Part shown: in pieces, positions 34,055 through 43,076 of the stretch
Position numbering within the stretch: position 1 is the stretch's first letter
Layout: each line of letters opens with the position of its first letter
NCBI GenBank assembly: GCA_019747875.1
Contig: JAIEQI010000058.1
Location: forward strand, 1-50,304
Length of the DNA: 50,304 bases
Direction of reading: 5' to 3'
Source of the DNA: Candidatus Obscuribacterales bacterium
GTDB lineage: Bacteria > Cyanobacteriota > Vampirovibrionia > Obscuribacterales > Obscuribacteraceae
Notes under the pieces: generated by a model
Seen by the model: the letters and a program-made list of their open reading frames with translations, nothing else
Told to the model about the DNA's origin: nothing
Database searches by the model: none
Translations under genes and position numbers: made by a program

Positions 34055-35614
34055 ATGAAAAGGAATGCGAGAGGAGCGGTGTTGGGACTCGCGGTGGTAC
34101 TGAGTGTAGTGATGCTCATTTTGATCGGTGCGTTTTTCAAGCTCAGCCTGTTCTTCGGAGTAGCAGATGAGACGCGCAATGCAACTGATGCCGGTGCGCT
34201 CAATGTAGGAAAACACACTTTTGATCTAAACGTTTCGGCCTCGTCAGGTGATGAACACCAGTTCGACGACGTCGCTGACGCCAACAAGAAATTCAATCTG
34301 ACCAACATAAATAGAGTATGGGCAAAGGCGATGCTTGCAAACGCAAATGTTGCAGCCATGATTGCCGATAATCAGAGCAGCCCGCTGGCTTTACTGCATG
34401 CTCAACAGCTGTACCAGGGCGCTGAATCAATCAGCGGCAAGCTTGCAGGCGAATTGAAGAAGCCAGAGAACTTCTACTCAAGCTTCGATTCCATCAGCTC
34501 CGGAAATAACGTCCGGCTTGCAGCAACCCCGACCTCAGTTGCCTCTTCGAAGAATAAAGATTGGCAAACTTCATATGTCGATCGCGGTGAAGCTAGCAAC
34601 ATCGATTTCGACCCAGAGCAATTGCCGATCCCAGTGCCCTTCACCAATCCGGCAAAGAGCGCATCGTTTAAGATTCCTGGCTATCAAGCAATTCCTGTCC
34701 TCGACAAAAAGTTTTATTTGGTCTCTATGAAGGATAACGATCGCACTCACCTGATCAATCCTGAAAACTTCAATGCAAACAAACTAGAGAACAAAGGATT
34801 TGACGGATGGAAAAATCCTGTGCCAAATGCATTTAGCGTTCATGGCGAAAGCGCAAATAACAATCTTGCAATGTCCTGGGTGCAAGTCAACCCGCAATAC
34901 AAATTCAACTTGGGTATACCGCATGCCTACGTCAAGATCAAAATCGATCGAAACAAGGCTCGCTACACGTTCGCCCAACAGCCACTCGGCGAAGAGAACT
35001 ACGAATTCCGCCCCAGCGTCACTTCAACAAGTTTCACGACTCCAGCGCAACTCAAGGTGACATTTGTTCCAGTAAATCTAGGAAACGAATATGCCGCTGC
35101 CAACTCTCTGTATGATGTGATGTTCCCGACGGCATTGAACGCAAAGAATGAGCATTCAAAAGTTCTCAGTACACTTCTACAGCGTTGCCGCGAAATTCGT
35201 AAAGGTTACACCCTCGATCAGTTGGTCAAAGTCTTGAAGAGCACGGCCGTCGATCCGACAGGTTTGCAAAATGAGTTCTATATCTTCCCCAGCAAGAATG
35301 AACTGACTGCAGCACTTGCCTCACAAGCTCTTTCACAAGCAAGATGGATCAATCCGCTCACGCAAGCTGATGGCAGCAAGAAGGAAATCGCTCACGAAGA
35401 TTCAATCGGACAACCAAATACCGCAATGTTTACCGTGACCGAACCAATTACCGGAGCCTCAATCGGACCAATCCCTGCAGTTACTCAAGAGCACGGTACA
35501 TTCAACTGGATACCCGGTTCTGGATTTGATGGATGCCTGGGCGAGCTCTCAATATCACGAACCACACAATTCCCGGCAGCTGGCGTTCCTCAACCGAAGG
35601 AGACCGAGCAATAG
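34055..35614 (+). CDS. TadG-like Flp pilus assembly protein
   Basis: The protein has 519 residues from the ATG at 34055, with GAGGG at 34042-34046; the ATG at 34040 overlaps that site. The N-terminus RGAVLGLAVVLSVVMLILIGAFFKLSLFFG is a single membrane helix behind a basic start. It is followed by ETRNATDAGALNVGKHTFDL, the NAxDAGALA-type signature of TadG/PilX-like proteins. About 460 residues lie outside, without a recognised vWA motif. The gene ends 40 bp before a strong terminator and probably closes a transcript with the two TadE-like genes. The three may form a tip or accessory pilin complex. Confidence 0.85.
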   Translation: MKRNARGAVLGLAVVLSVVMLILIGAFFKLSLFFGVADETRNATDAGALNVGKHTFDLNVSASSGDEHQFDDVADANKKFNLTNINRVWAKAMLANANVAAMIADNQSSPLALLHAQQLYQGAESISGKLAGELKKPENFYSSFDSISSGNNVRLAATPTSVASSKNKDWQTSYVDRGEASNIDFDPEQLPIPVPFTNPAKSASFKIPGYQAIPVLDKKFYLVSMKDNDRTHLINPENFNANKLENKGFDGWKNPVPNAFSVHGESANNNLAMSWVQVNPQYKFNLGIPHAYVKIKIDRNKARYTFAQQPLGEENYEFRPSVTSTSFTTPAQLKVTFVPVNLGNEYAAANSLYDVMFPTALNAKNEHSKVLSTLLQRCREIRKGYTLDQLVKVLKSTAVDPTGLQNEFYIFPSKNELTAALASQALSQARWINPLTQADGSKKEIAHEDSIGQPNTAMFTVTEPITGASIGPIPAVTQEHGTFNWIPGSGFDGCLGELSISRTTQFPAAGVPQPKETEQ

Positions 35615-35656
35615 TTTCAAAAGACCGGGTGAATGGTCGACGGATATCAGTGAATC

Positions 35657-35681
35657 AAACGGCCCCACGGGGCCGTTTTTT
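35657..35681 (+). terminator. Strong rho-independent terminator
   Basis: AAACGGCCCC (35657-35666) pairs perfectly with GGGGCCGTTT (35669-35678) across a two-base AC gap, followed by T residues to 35681. It ends the TadE/TadG-like transcript. Confidence 0.92.
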
Positions 35682-35781
35682 ATTACCGTCACGCTAAGTC
35701 TTGCGAACATCTTTGTTAAAGGCGCCAAGCTTGGTCGTCAAGCGCGGTACTATTTTCGCAGTAAGCAGAGGGGACGGAGCG

Positions 35782-36945
35782 ATGCCGGAAAAAAATGGCG
35801 AGAAGAAAGATGCACAGGACGCCACGGTGTCGGGCGCGTCGGTAACTGAGTGCCCATTCAGCAGTAGTAAAGACCCATATTACAACGAGTATCTTGAAGT
35901 CCATAAGCTGATTGCGCTCGGCAATTTGGCGACCGACAAGCATGACGAGCAGCTGTTCATAACCATTCACCAGGCTTACGAACTTTGGTTCAAACAGGTT
36001 TTGATTGAACTCAAGAGCGTCGTGGACATGTTCATTGATGCGAAGACAGGAAAGCCGCGAAAGATTGATGACAATTCCGGCGAAATGGTTCTGATCGTGT
36101 CCAGGCTTGGGCGCATCGTAGAGATTTGGAAAGTATTGGTTGCCCAGGTTGATATTCTCGAAACCATGACACCGATGGACTTCCTGGAGTTTCGCAAAGG
36201 CTTGGGATCGGCCTCCGGATTTCAAAGCAGGCAGTTCCGCATCATCGAAGCAATGATGGGACTGACCCCAGCAGGAAGATATAAGTCAACTGATGCCGTG
36301 GATCGCGGTGGGTCTGATTACTACAAGCGAGTCGGTGTAAAAGAGGGCGGATTCAACGAGGAAGACCGCAAAGCGATCGATGAAATTGAAATCGGTGCCA
36401 ACTTGCGGCACGGAGTTATTGCCTGGCTTGATAGGTTTGCAGGAAGCTTTGGATTCACAGAACAAAAATACAAAGAACTTTGGACAGCGTATTTAGGTGA
36501 GTACGTGCAATCGCTTCCCGAACGCGATCGCGATAACCTCTCGGAGAAATTCTCCGCAAACTTTCTTGCTGATGAGAAGAAAGATCGCGGCTCGGCGGAA
36601 TTCACAATCGCTGCTCGTCGCGCCGCGCTCATAATCTCGCTATTGCGTGATTATCCTGTATTGCGCGCACCATTCCAGGTGATGCTGCGCTTGATCGATA
36701 TTGATGAATACATGGCAATTTGGAGATTCCGCCATTTAAACATGGCAGTGCGGATGATTGGAAAACGTTCCGGTACCGGCGGACATAGTGCCACGTATCT
36801 GGAAGGCGCCGTGCGCGAAAACCGCGTATTCCCAGAATTACTCGAACTACCAACTTACTTGCTCGATACTAGCTCGGTGAACAAAGTAATCGAGCCTTAC
36901 AAATCCATTCTTGAAAACGAATTCTGCTTGCAGAAAAACGGCTGA
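35782..36945 (+). CDS. kynA: Tryptophan 2,3-dioxygenase
   Basis: The 387-residue protein starts at the ATG at 35782, with GAGGGG eight bases upstream. This cytoplasmic haem enzyme opens the indole ring of L-tryptophan with O2 to give N-formylkynurenine, the first step of the kynurenine path. Conserved segments are YNEYLEVHKLI, DEQLFITIHQAYELWFKQVL (distal His), LEFRKGLGSASGFQSRQFR (substrate Arg), WRFRHLNMAVRMIG (haem-ligand His) and RVFPELLELPTYLL. No other kynurenine-path gene is in the window, so it might serve catabolism, NAD synthesis or signalling. The C-terminus reaches within 24 bp of a membrane-protein gene, so some co-transcription is likely. Confidence 0.96.
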   Translation: MPEKNGEKKDAQDATVSGASVTECPFSSSKDPYYNEYLEVHKLIALGNLATDKHDEQLFITIHQAYELWFKQVLIELKSVVDMFIDAKTGKPRKIDDNSGEMVLIVSRLGRIVEIWKVLVAQVDILETMTPMDFLEFRKGLGSASGFQSRQFRIIEAMMGLTPAGRYKSTDAVDRGGSDYYKRVGVKEGGFNEEDRKAIDEIEIGANLRHGVIAWLDRFAGSFGFTEQKYKELWTAYLGEYVQSLPERDRDNLSEKFSANFLADEKKDRGSAEFTIAARRAALIISLLRDYPVLRAPFQVMLRLIDIDEYMAIWRFRHLNMAVRMIGKRSGTGGHSATYLEGAVRENRVFPELLELPTYLLDTSSVNKVIEPYKSILENEFCLQKNG

Positions 36946-36969
36946 CAGAATTAATGAGATTTACCGAGA

Positions 36970-37632
36970 TTGGAACGATTCTGGTACTTCATTGCGTATA
37001 CAAAGTTTAGCCCTGAATTTGTGCGGCTATATGCTTCGTGTTGGTTTGCATACTGCACTTTTGCATTGATGATATTTCTGAAATATCGCCGAAAACTGGC
37101 CATTGAGTTAAAGGATTATCCGGCCTTTCTAATTATTCCTTGGAAGCTCTATTTGTTTGTTCCGGCGCTATTGTTTGTTACTTTCGCCGGCTCATATACG
37201 GATGATGAAACATGGGATGTTTTTTCGGGCGGGGGGATGTCAGTCCTCACATTCCTGACTGCACCATGGTCTATAGGGGTTCTTTACAAAGTACTTCGAA
37301 GAGAGAAGCCGTTTGAGTATGCCATTATTGCTACTGCGTTCTGGCTGTTCTCCAGTAGTTGGTTCTATGACGGGTACTTGTTTTTGAGAGATGGGCACTA
37401 TTCGCATCGTTGGTTCAGCAACCTTTTCTTGTCTCCCGTGATCTATCTATGTGCTGGTTTTCTTTGGAATCTCGAATCCAAACCGCCCCGTGGATTTTCA
37501 TTTTCGTTTCTTCGCCCCAATTGGCCTACTCCACCCGAGAACAAAAGTTTCGTGTCAATTTGGTTGATATCAATTCCCCTGGTGATTCTGGCAGCTTATG
37601 TTTTGGTCGGTTTCGTTCATTGGCATTTCTAA
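36970..37632 (+). CDS. Polytopic membrane protein, unknown
   Basis: The 220-residue protein has no ATG in its frame at the front; TTG at 36970 is used, with TGAGAT upstream. Around six hydrophobic segments (about 22-38, 55-73, 90-107, 118-133, 150-165 and 195-215) and many Trp/Tyr/Phe residues mark an integral membrane protein. An out-of-frame ATG at 36954 is followed by an early stop. The next gene (a HAD phosphatase) starts 22 bp later, and the dioxygenase ends 24 bp before, so this looks like an operon. No family is recognised. Confidence 0.7.
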   Translation: MERFWYFIAYTKFSPEFVRLYASCWFAYCTFALMIFLKYRRKLAIELKDYPAFLIIPWKLYLFVPALLFVTFAGSYTDDETWDVFSGGGMSVLTFLTAPWSIGVLYKVLRREKPFEYAIIATAFWLFSSSWFYDGYLFLRDGHYSHRWFSNLFLSPVIYLCAGFLWNLESKPPRGFSFSFLRPNWPTPPENKSFVSIWLISIPLVILAAYVLVGFVHWHF

Positions 37633-37654
37633 GAGTATCTAAAAAGGGAGACAA

Positions 37655-38215
37655 GTGAACTCACGCCAGCTTCTTATTTTGGATTTGGACGAAACATTGA
37701 TTAGTGCATCAGAATCAAAACCTGATGCTGAGTGTGATTTTACAGTCTATGGATATGACGTGAAGCAAAGACCTTTCGTGAGCGAATTTCTTAAGAACAT
37801 AGAAGGCCACTTCGACATAGCGATTTGGTCTTCTGGCACGACTGATTATGTTCAGGCGATTCTAGAGAAAATTCTTCCTGTTGGAATTATTCCTGTATTC
37901 GTTTGGTGCCGCGACCGATGCACTGCTCGAAAAAATTTTGAAACCGATGAAATTGTTTATCTCAAGGATTTGAAGAAAGTTGAGAAGCGCGGGTATTCAC
38001 TGTCGAAGGTTTTGATCGTAGAAGACAATCGTGCAAATGTGCAAAGATATTACGGTAATGCGATTTATGTTGCACCATTTCATGGTGATCACTCTGATAT
38101 AGAGCTGCAGAAGCTACTTCCTTTTTTGATTGATATCTCCCAGGCAGAAGATTTTCGAAGTTTGGAGAAGAGAAATTGGCGGGCACATAATGAAAAGAAC
38201 TCTGCACACAGCTAA
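37655..38215 (+). CDS. FCP1/NIF-type HAD phosphatase
   Basis: The 186-residue protein starts with GTG at 37655, with GGGAG upstream. HAD motif I is LDLDETL (Asp10 nucleophile, Asp12 acid). Motif II lies in IAIWSSGTTDY, motif III is the Lys in VYLKDLKKV, and motif IV is IVEDNRANVQRYYGNAIYV. This matches the NLI-interacting-factor-like family, which in eukaryotes dephosphorylates Ser in the RNA polymerase II tail; bacterial members have unknown targets. Given the many Ser/Thr kinases nearby, a phosphoprotein substrate is possible but unproven. It is packed between a membrane protein and a TPR protein (2-bp gap). Confidence 0.92.
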   Translation: MNSRQLLILDLDETLISASESKPDAECDFTVYGYDVKQRPFVSEFLKNIEGHFDIAIWSSGTTDYVQAILEKILPVGIIPVFVWCRDRCTARKNFETDEIVYLKDLKKVEKRGYSLSKVLIVEDNRANVQRYYGNAIYVAPFHGDHSDIELQKLLPFLIDISQAEDFRSLEKRNWRAHNEKNSAHS

Positions 38216-38217
38216 CG

Positions 38218-39186
38218 ATGAAGAAAGAATCCCTGGCTCTATTTTTGCTTCTAATTCTCGCAAGCTCCGTAAAGCTGGCTGCAGCGAAAGATACAAGCGT
38301 TTTTGTGGGTGACGAATTGTTGAAGGGGCGCGTAGCCGTTTCTGAGAGCAAATTCCCGCTGAAATCAATGAGTGATTTGCAAGTCCTCATTGATAAGGCT
38401 AATCAACTTTACGCCAGAGACCAATATTTGGAAGCAGAGCCCCTTTTTAAGCAGGGAATCGATTACTTGAAGGCTAACAAAGCTAGTGGTGAATCACTTG
38501 CTCTACTGTGTTGCAATCTGGGTGCTTGTTACCGCCAAGAGAAGAGGTTTGATGAGGCAACAAAATTTTTTCAAGAAGCCGTTACGACATGCAAGTCGTC
38601 TAAACTCAAGCCTGAAACCTGCGAGTACGTTGCTAAACAATATGCTGTTTTACTCCGAAAACAAGGAAAAGAGTTCGAGGCAGCTGCCTTATTGACCGGC
38701 GCTCGTGCTAGTTTCGCGGCTGTCGCCGTAAACTCTGCCAGAGCTACATCGGAGAACTCGCGAAACGAAGGACTTAGCTCTAATCGACAATCAATGAGCT
38801 CTCCGTCTTCGGGTGGGGGGATTTCTGGGTACAAACCGGCTGATAACACGCCTGCTGTTATGACTGGAATGGAGCAACGTGATGTCCAAAGTTTGGTCAA
38901 GAAGGATGCTGCCGAACAATTGGCTCGAAGCGCACAGCGCGAGCCAGGCGAAACGTCATGGCATGTGGATGAGCCAAACGTGACTAAAAGCTCGAACGAC
39001 AAGTTCTTTGCTACCGTCCGAGTAGAATTCACTACAATGCCGGTGAATGAAAAAGGAAAATTCAAAATTAACATGATTGGCTACTGGTTCTACGAAATCC
39101 GCATGGAGCCAGACAAATCATTTAAGATCTTGGATAAGAAGATGCCATTTGATACTAATGCATCGACCATTCAAAAGCTCAATTGA
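38218..39186 (+). CDS. Secreted TPR protein
   Basis: The 322-residue protein has a signal peptide (MKKESLALFLLLILASSVKLAAA) and two or three TPR units (about 60-160: LYARDQYLEAEPLFKQGIDY and NLGACYRQEKRFDEATKFFQ). A Ser/Gly-rich linker (about 180-225) leads to a C-terminal region with strands (FFATVRVEFTTMPVNEKGKF, YWFYEIRMEPDKSFKI). The gene starts two bases after the phosphatase stop, so it is translationally linked. A periplasmic protein-binding role is the likeliest use. It converges with the phosphoribosyltransferase-like gene 9 bp away. Confidence 0.9.
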   Translation: MKKESLALFLLLILASSVKLAAAKDTSVFVGDELLKGRVAVSESKFPLKSMSDLQVLIDKANQLYARDQYLEAEPLFKQGIDYLKANKASGESLALLCCNLGACYRQEKRFDEATKFFQEAVTTCKSSKLKPETCEYVAKQYAVLLRKQGKEFEAAALLTGARASFAAVAVNSARATSENSRNEGLSSNRQSMSSPSSGGGISGYKPADNTPAVMTGMEQRDVQSLVKKDAAEQLARSAQREPGETSWHVDEPNVTKSSNDKFFATVRVEFTTMPVNEKGKFKINMIGYWFYEIRMEPDKSFKILDKKMPFDTNASTIQKLN

Positions 39187-39195
39187 CGCATCAGT

Positions 39196-40224
39196 CTAAA
39201 CTGGTTGAATTTGGCGACCAGACTTTTTTGCCTTTGGTGGTTTTGCGGTCTTCCGTAGTTGCAGTACCAGGTTTCGGATTTCGGAATCTTTCATTTCCGC
39301 ATGCCCACTCAACTCTTTGGCAAACATCTGCCGGCGCTCGTCGGTCCTTCCGAGTTCGAACCAATCCAGGGCCAGCTGTAGTCCTATTAGGGTTGTATCT
39401 GTTCGAGTAGGTGCATACGCTGTTCCTACGCCCCAATAGCGTGAGCTGAACGAAATGCTTGCTTTGTGGGCAGACCAACTTCCGAGATAGACGAGAAATT
39501 TTGATGTTACTGAGGTGTTCTTAATTGCATTGATGTCTAGGAGGTTTCTGCATTTTCCCTCCTGATGCCAGCGGTAGGCATTGGGGCTAGCCTTTTGGCG
39601 TCCCACAATACCGAGTATTCTGATCTCGCTTCTTACTTGTTTCCAGTCGAGACCGAGGCTATCGCTCCAGTTTTCATAGAATGTGATCAGATCATAAAAT
39701 GTAGATCCTGAGTCAGCAATGTCAACAAACGCAATGCAGCGCTTCCTTTTTAGAATCGTTTTTGGATCTAGCTGGATTGCAATCAGATACTTCTTTAACG
39801 CTAATACTGCTCTTTTCCAATCTATAACTTCGTTTATGTACCTTGCATTCGAGTAGTGAAATAGGGTGAGACGACTCTTATAAGTGGTATCGTACAGTAA
39901 GCCACTTAAATGATCGAAAATAGGTTCTGGTGAACGACCTACGAAGACCAGATCACAGTGACCCATTAGTGAGATGATGCGGGCACAACACTTTAGTAGG
40001 TCTTGAGAATGGCGATGCGCTTCCTTTTGCGCCTTAGCCATTTCGGTTCTAAATTTGTCTGTTTGTAATTTTTGTAGGTGCTGCTTGCTCAAAGCAGCGC
40101 CATAAGTTTGCTGATATTGCTTTGGAATTGTGATCTTTGTTAGCGCCGGATCCAATGCGCGAGCTAGCATTGCTCTCAATGCGCGCTGTTCACGCAAATT
40201 CCATCTAAAAGGTTTGTCGTCCAT
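39196..40224 (-). CDS. Phosphoribosyltransferase-like protein, unknown substrate
   Basis: The 342-residue cytoplasmic protein has a helical, basic N-terminus. The core (about 85-270) starts with DLVFVGRSPEPIFDHLSGLLYD and contains CIAFVDIADSGSTFYDLITF. The latter resembles the PRPP-binding loop of type I phosphoribosyltransferases (hydrophobic strand, D-x-x-x-S/T-G-x-T). The first motif also fits the early PRTase strand. A C-terminal LQLALDWFELGRTDERR segment is helical. Base salvage or nucleotide-linked defence roles are known for distant relatives, but none is supported here. The gene is divergent from the zinc-ribbon gene, with starts about 120 bp apart. Confidence 0.8.
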   Translation of the reverse strand: MDDKPFRWNLREQRALRAMLARALDPALTKITIPKQYQQTYGAALSKQHLQKLQTDKFRTEMAKAQKEAHRHSQDLLKCCARIISLMGHCDLVFVGRSPEPIFDHLSGLLYDTTYKSRLTLFHYSNARYINEVIDWKRAVLALKKYLIAIQLDPKTILKRKRCIAFVDIADSGSTFYDLITFYENWSDSLGLDWKQVRSEIRILGIVGRQKASPNAYRWHQEGKCRNLLDINAIKNTSVTSKFLVYLGSWSAHKASISFSSRYWGVGTAYAPTRTDTTLIGLQLALDWFELGRTDERRQMFAKELSGHAEMKDSEIRNLVLQLRKTAKPPKAKKSGRQIQPV

Positions 40225-40341
40225 TTTTCATAGTTGTAATCAAGCAACTATCAATGTAGCATTTTTCTCTTTCAGCGGAAACCAGAGTTCTGTTTGGAAC
40301 ATGATCGATTGCGGCATGATGAATTTGAGCACTGTTGGGTG

Positions 40342-40782
40342 ATGAGAATGATCGTTTGGAGCTATGGTACAGAATTGAAGCGTGTTTGGAATGGTAAACG
40401 CGTGAGCCTCAAATGCTCTAGTTGTGATCGCCAAGCTACGTTCTATGAATCGACTGCGGATGAGTCCTTCAAAGTGTTCCTGGTGGTTGATCTTTACAAG
40501 AAAAGCAGGCGAGTAATGCAGTGCGGTGAGTGCCAGGGAGTTTGCGATTACTTCGAGATGTTTCCGCATGAAAAAGAGGCTTTTGAGGCGGCTCAAGCCA
40601 AAGCGGCCAAGGAAGCTCATGATCGCCAGAAAGCGGAGGAGCAAAGGAAGAGGGAAGCGACCGAACGCGAGTTGAAACGGCAAGAGGAAGAAGCACATAA
40701 ACGCCGAGAACAGGAACAGAAGCGCAAGGACCAAGAAGTGAATAGTGAACTGGAAGCGCTAAAAAAGAAGCTGGGTAAATAG
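40342..40782 (+). CDS. Zinc-ribbon protein with charged coiled-coil tail
   Basis: The protein has about 146 residues from the ATG at 40342; an ATG at 40348 is an equal option. The front reads IVWSYGTELKRVWNGKRVSL, then CSSC and CGEC with FLVVDLYKKSRR between. This is the bacterial zinc-ribbon pattern of the family beginning with WGWG/KTK. The last 80 residues are a Glu/Lys/Arg/Gln coiled coil (EAAQAKAAKEAHDRQKAEEQ...). It is probably soluble and binds one zinc ion; its partner is unknown. Confidence 0.8.
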   Translation: MRMIVWSYGTELKRVWNGKRVSLKCSSCDRQATFYESTADESFKVFLVVDLYKKSRRVMQCGECQGVCDYFEMFPHEKEAFEAAQAKAAKEAHDRQKAEEQRKREATERELKRQEEEAHKRREQEQKRKDQEVNSELEALKKKLGK

Positions 40783-40837
40783 TTATTCGTCTAATCCACC
40801 GTTAGTAGTCTTTTAGTCTGCGGATATCTGCCGTCGA

Positions 40838-41425
40838 CTAGTGTTCCTTATTGAGCTGCTTGAGTTCACGCACGTAATCTTGAGGATACTTATAGGCGCT
40901 TGGTGGCGTGCGTAGCTTCAGCGCCTTGGACACGGTATATACAAGCGTCACGCAGTCTCTCTTTCCAACTTGAAAAGACGAGCATTTCCAGTCCTTACAG
41001 ATTGCTCTCGTGCGTTCGTAGTCCTCATGCGAGCAGATTACAACCAGTCGGGTTAAGTTGCGAGCGTTGCCGGAGCTGCCTGTCGATCGCACCAAAATTC
41101 CAGGAACTGATCGAACTAATGACGGAATTTGATCTCTGGAAAATCTCGGACAGTAACCAGCTGTTTCCATCGACTCGATACTTTCCTTGGCGCCTTTCTC
41201 CGTCCATCCAATGTAGGCATGACCCGGGTAACCATGCGTATTCGACGCTAAACCGGCGCAGATATTCACAAAATATGGTGTGGTTTCTTTTGAGGAGCGC
41301 AGATCGATGACCTGATCCGGCGCGCAGGGGATGCGATAGATGGCTCCCCATGCTCCCAAATATACGGTTAATAGTATCGTGCTTGTTGATATGGTTCGTA
41401 AAAGACCAAACACTTCTTTCACCAC
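40838..41425 (-). CDS. Permuted NlpC/P60-like protein with N-terminal anchor
   Basis: The 195-residue protein starts with GTG at 41425. A hydrophobic N-terminus (ISTSTILLTVYLGAWGAIY) acts as signal or anchor. A His in YPGHAYIGW comes before a Cys in KRDCVTLVYTVSKAL, the reversed His-then-Cys order seen in permuted papain-fold NlpC/P60 families. The ERTRAICKDWKCSSFQVGK segment before the Cys is typical. Relatives are amidases or peptidases on cell-wall or lipid substrates. The catalytic pair is inferred from order and spacing, not from an alignment. Confidence 0.75.
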   Translation of the reverse strand: MVKEVFGLLRTISTSTILLTVYLGAWGAIYRIPCAPDQVIDLRSSKETTPYFVNICAGLASNTHGYPGHAYIGWTEKGAKESIESMETAGYCPRFSRDQIPSLVRSVPGILVRSTGSSGNARNLTRLVVICSHEDYERTRAICKDWKCSSFQVGKRDCVTLVYTVSKALKLRTPPSAYKYPQDYVRELKQLNKEH

Positions 41426-41494
41426 TTAGAGTGTTATCAGATTATCAGTGAGTGGCCGCGTTAATTCCAGGTGCAAAACTCTTTATCAAGTGTT

Positions 41495-41610
41495 CTGTTC
41501 GCGGACAAGATGTCCGCTACCCATACTCATAGGCGGACGTGACGCCGATTCAATACGATCTTCGCGCACTCTCAGATCGCATTGAATCGGTTCGATCCCG
41601 GGAGCGCTTA
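41495..41610. repeat. Decaying REP-like elements
   Basis: GCGGACAAGATGTCCGC at 41501-41517 (on the minus strand preceded by GTAG) is followed exactly 32 bp later by a damaged copy starting with GCGGACG at 41533. A lone flank CGATCCCGGGAGCGC at 41593-41607 has lost its hairpin. The element lies in the spacer between the NlpC/P60-like and vWA genes. Confidence 0.75.
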
Positions 41611-41615
41611 CTATG

Positions 41616-43076
41616 TTATTTTGTGGTGGCAGATTTCGATCCCGTTTTTTCTTCTGAAACTACTGATTTGTTTGCATAGTAATTGCGCTGTAGCCCCAAT
41701 AACATGTCTCGTCCAAAACCATCTCTCCGTACTTGAGAAAACGGAATCGTCTCCACCGGATCATACGGCGCTCCTGCTTTTTTGGGAAGATCATCAAGCA
41801 ATGCTAAGTTGTCGGCGGTATGCGCTTCAGCACTGACACCGATTTGCATCATTGTAATGAACATGCTGTTTGGAAAACGACGGCAACCTTCCATAATTGT
41901 TTGCTCTGAAGAACGGATATCAATTTCTGCATCTGTGATAACCACTATCAATAGCGGTTGCTTCGGATGTCCGGAGTGAACGCGGTATGCTTCATTCAAG
42001 GCTGCAGCAAGATCCGTTCCACCGCCTCCGTCAAGTTTATTCAGAACGTCACGCAGCTGAAATGCCGTACGAATCGGATAAACATCCGGCTTCGAATCGA
42101 AGGTTATTAGCGTGAATCCGTGCGGCAATGCTGAGATAAGTTTGTCTGCAAATGCCTCTAGTTCCTCTACGCACCAGGATAGGCGAGACTGCACTGCCGA
42201 TGCAATCGCTCCTGGTGATCCGGCGGGGCAATCTGCATGAGACATGGAACCGGAATGATCTAAAACGAACACTATGTCGCTCGCGATCAATGTATTGCGT
42301 TCACCCTCACTGAGCGCACCGGCAAAGTGAGCCGGTCCTCGGGTGATTGCTGCCGCGAAGTCGAGTGCCGTGCGCCGACCATAGAGCGGATTGCCAACTG
42401 CCATATTCGGAAGTGCCCATCTTGTGTTTCGTGCCAGGGCATCTAGCTGCTGGTTTCCGGAAGCTAGCTTGTTCTTCAGGTCGGCGCTAACCTTCAAATC
42501 CCATTCGAGCTTTTTGCTGGATAACTTGAAGATCTTATCCCCAGACTTCAGAATCGGGACACCATCAACGTCGCTTATCTTACGTTCTGACTTGCTTGTG
42601 CCCGCGCTTGCTGAACTCGATTCTTTTCCACTCAGGCGAGTTGGAGCGCTGATAGACATTTCTGTTGCACTTTTATCCTGTTGTGTTGCCAGATCTCCAA
42701 GCGCAGATCCGGCTGGTGCCGGCACATTTAGTTTGTTCAATTCAGCTTTGCAATCAGCCTTGACTTTGGAGTCGGCAGAAAGCAGCATTGCAACTTTGTA
42801 TTCACCGATTGCTTCCTTTTCTCTGCCTAGTTCGGCAAGACAGCGTCCCCTCCAGTAATGGTAGGTTCCATTTGTGGGCTCAGCGTCGACACCTCTGTCG
42901 AATAATGTAAGTGCTTCTGCAAACTTTGCACTTCCGAACAATTTCGCGGCTTCTTCGAAGTCCGACGCAGCTGAGGCGTACGCCCAAGAGCTTTTGAATG
43001 ATAGTAATGCTGTGAGCCCTATGGTGGAGATAGCGCAAGTCAGAACAGCTAGTGACTGATGCCCCTTCGCCTTCAC
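41616..43076 (-). CDS. Secreted vWA-domain protein with TPR front
   Basis: The 486-residue protein starts with GTG directly after the upstream stop. A signal-like helix (about 10-35) is followed by a TPR pair (about 38-100), a Ser/Lys linker and a von Willebrand A domain (about 265-440). The MIDAS is complete: DHSGSMS (Asp273, Ser275, Ser277), Thr in GGGGTDLAAAL, and Asp in VITDAEID. It should bind a divalent metal and a protein partner outside the membrane. It is in an operon with a TPR gene and divergent from the caspase gene, which has the same secreted TPR style. Confidence 0.93.
   Translation of the reverse strand: MKAKGHQSLAVLTCAISTIGLTALLSFKSSWAYASAASDFEEAAKLFGSAKFAEALTLFDRGVDAEPTNGTYHYWRGRCLAELGREKEAIGEYKVAMLLSADSKVKADCKAELNKLNVPAPAGSALGDLATQQDKSATEMSISAPTRLSGKESSSASAGTSKSERKISDVDGVPILKSGDKIFKLSSKKLEWDLKVSADLKNKLASGNQQLDALARNTRWALPNMAVGNPLYGRRTALDFAAAITRGPAHFAGALSEGERNTLIASDIVFVLDHSGSMSHADCPAGSPGAIASAVQSRLSWCVEELEAFADKLISALPHGFTLITFDSKPDVYPIRTAFQLRDVLNKLDGGGGTDLAAALNEAYRVHSGHPKQPLLIVVITDAEIDIRSSEQTIMEGCRRFPNSMFITMMQIGVSAEAHTADNLALLDDLPKKAGAPYDPVETIPFSQVRRDGFGRDMLLGLQRNYYANKSVVSEEKTGSKSATTK

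Noticed and set aside
35716..36225. A 169-codon minus-strand frame
   Set aside because: It is antisense to the clearly real tryptophan dioxygenase.
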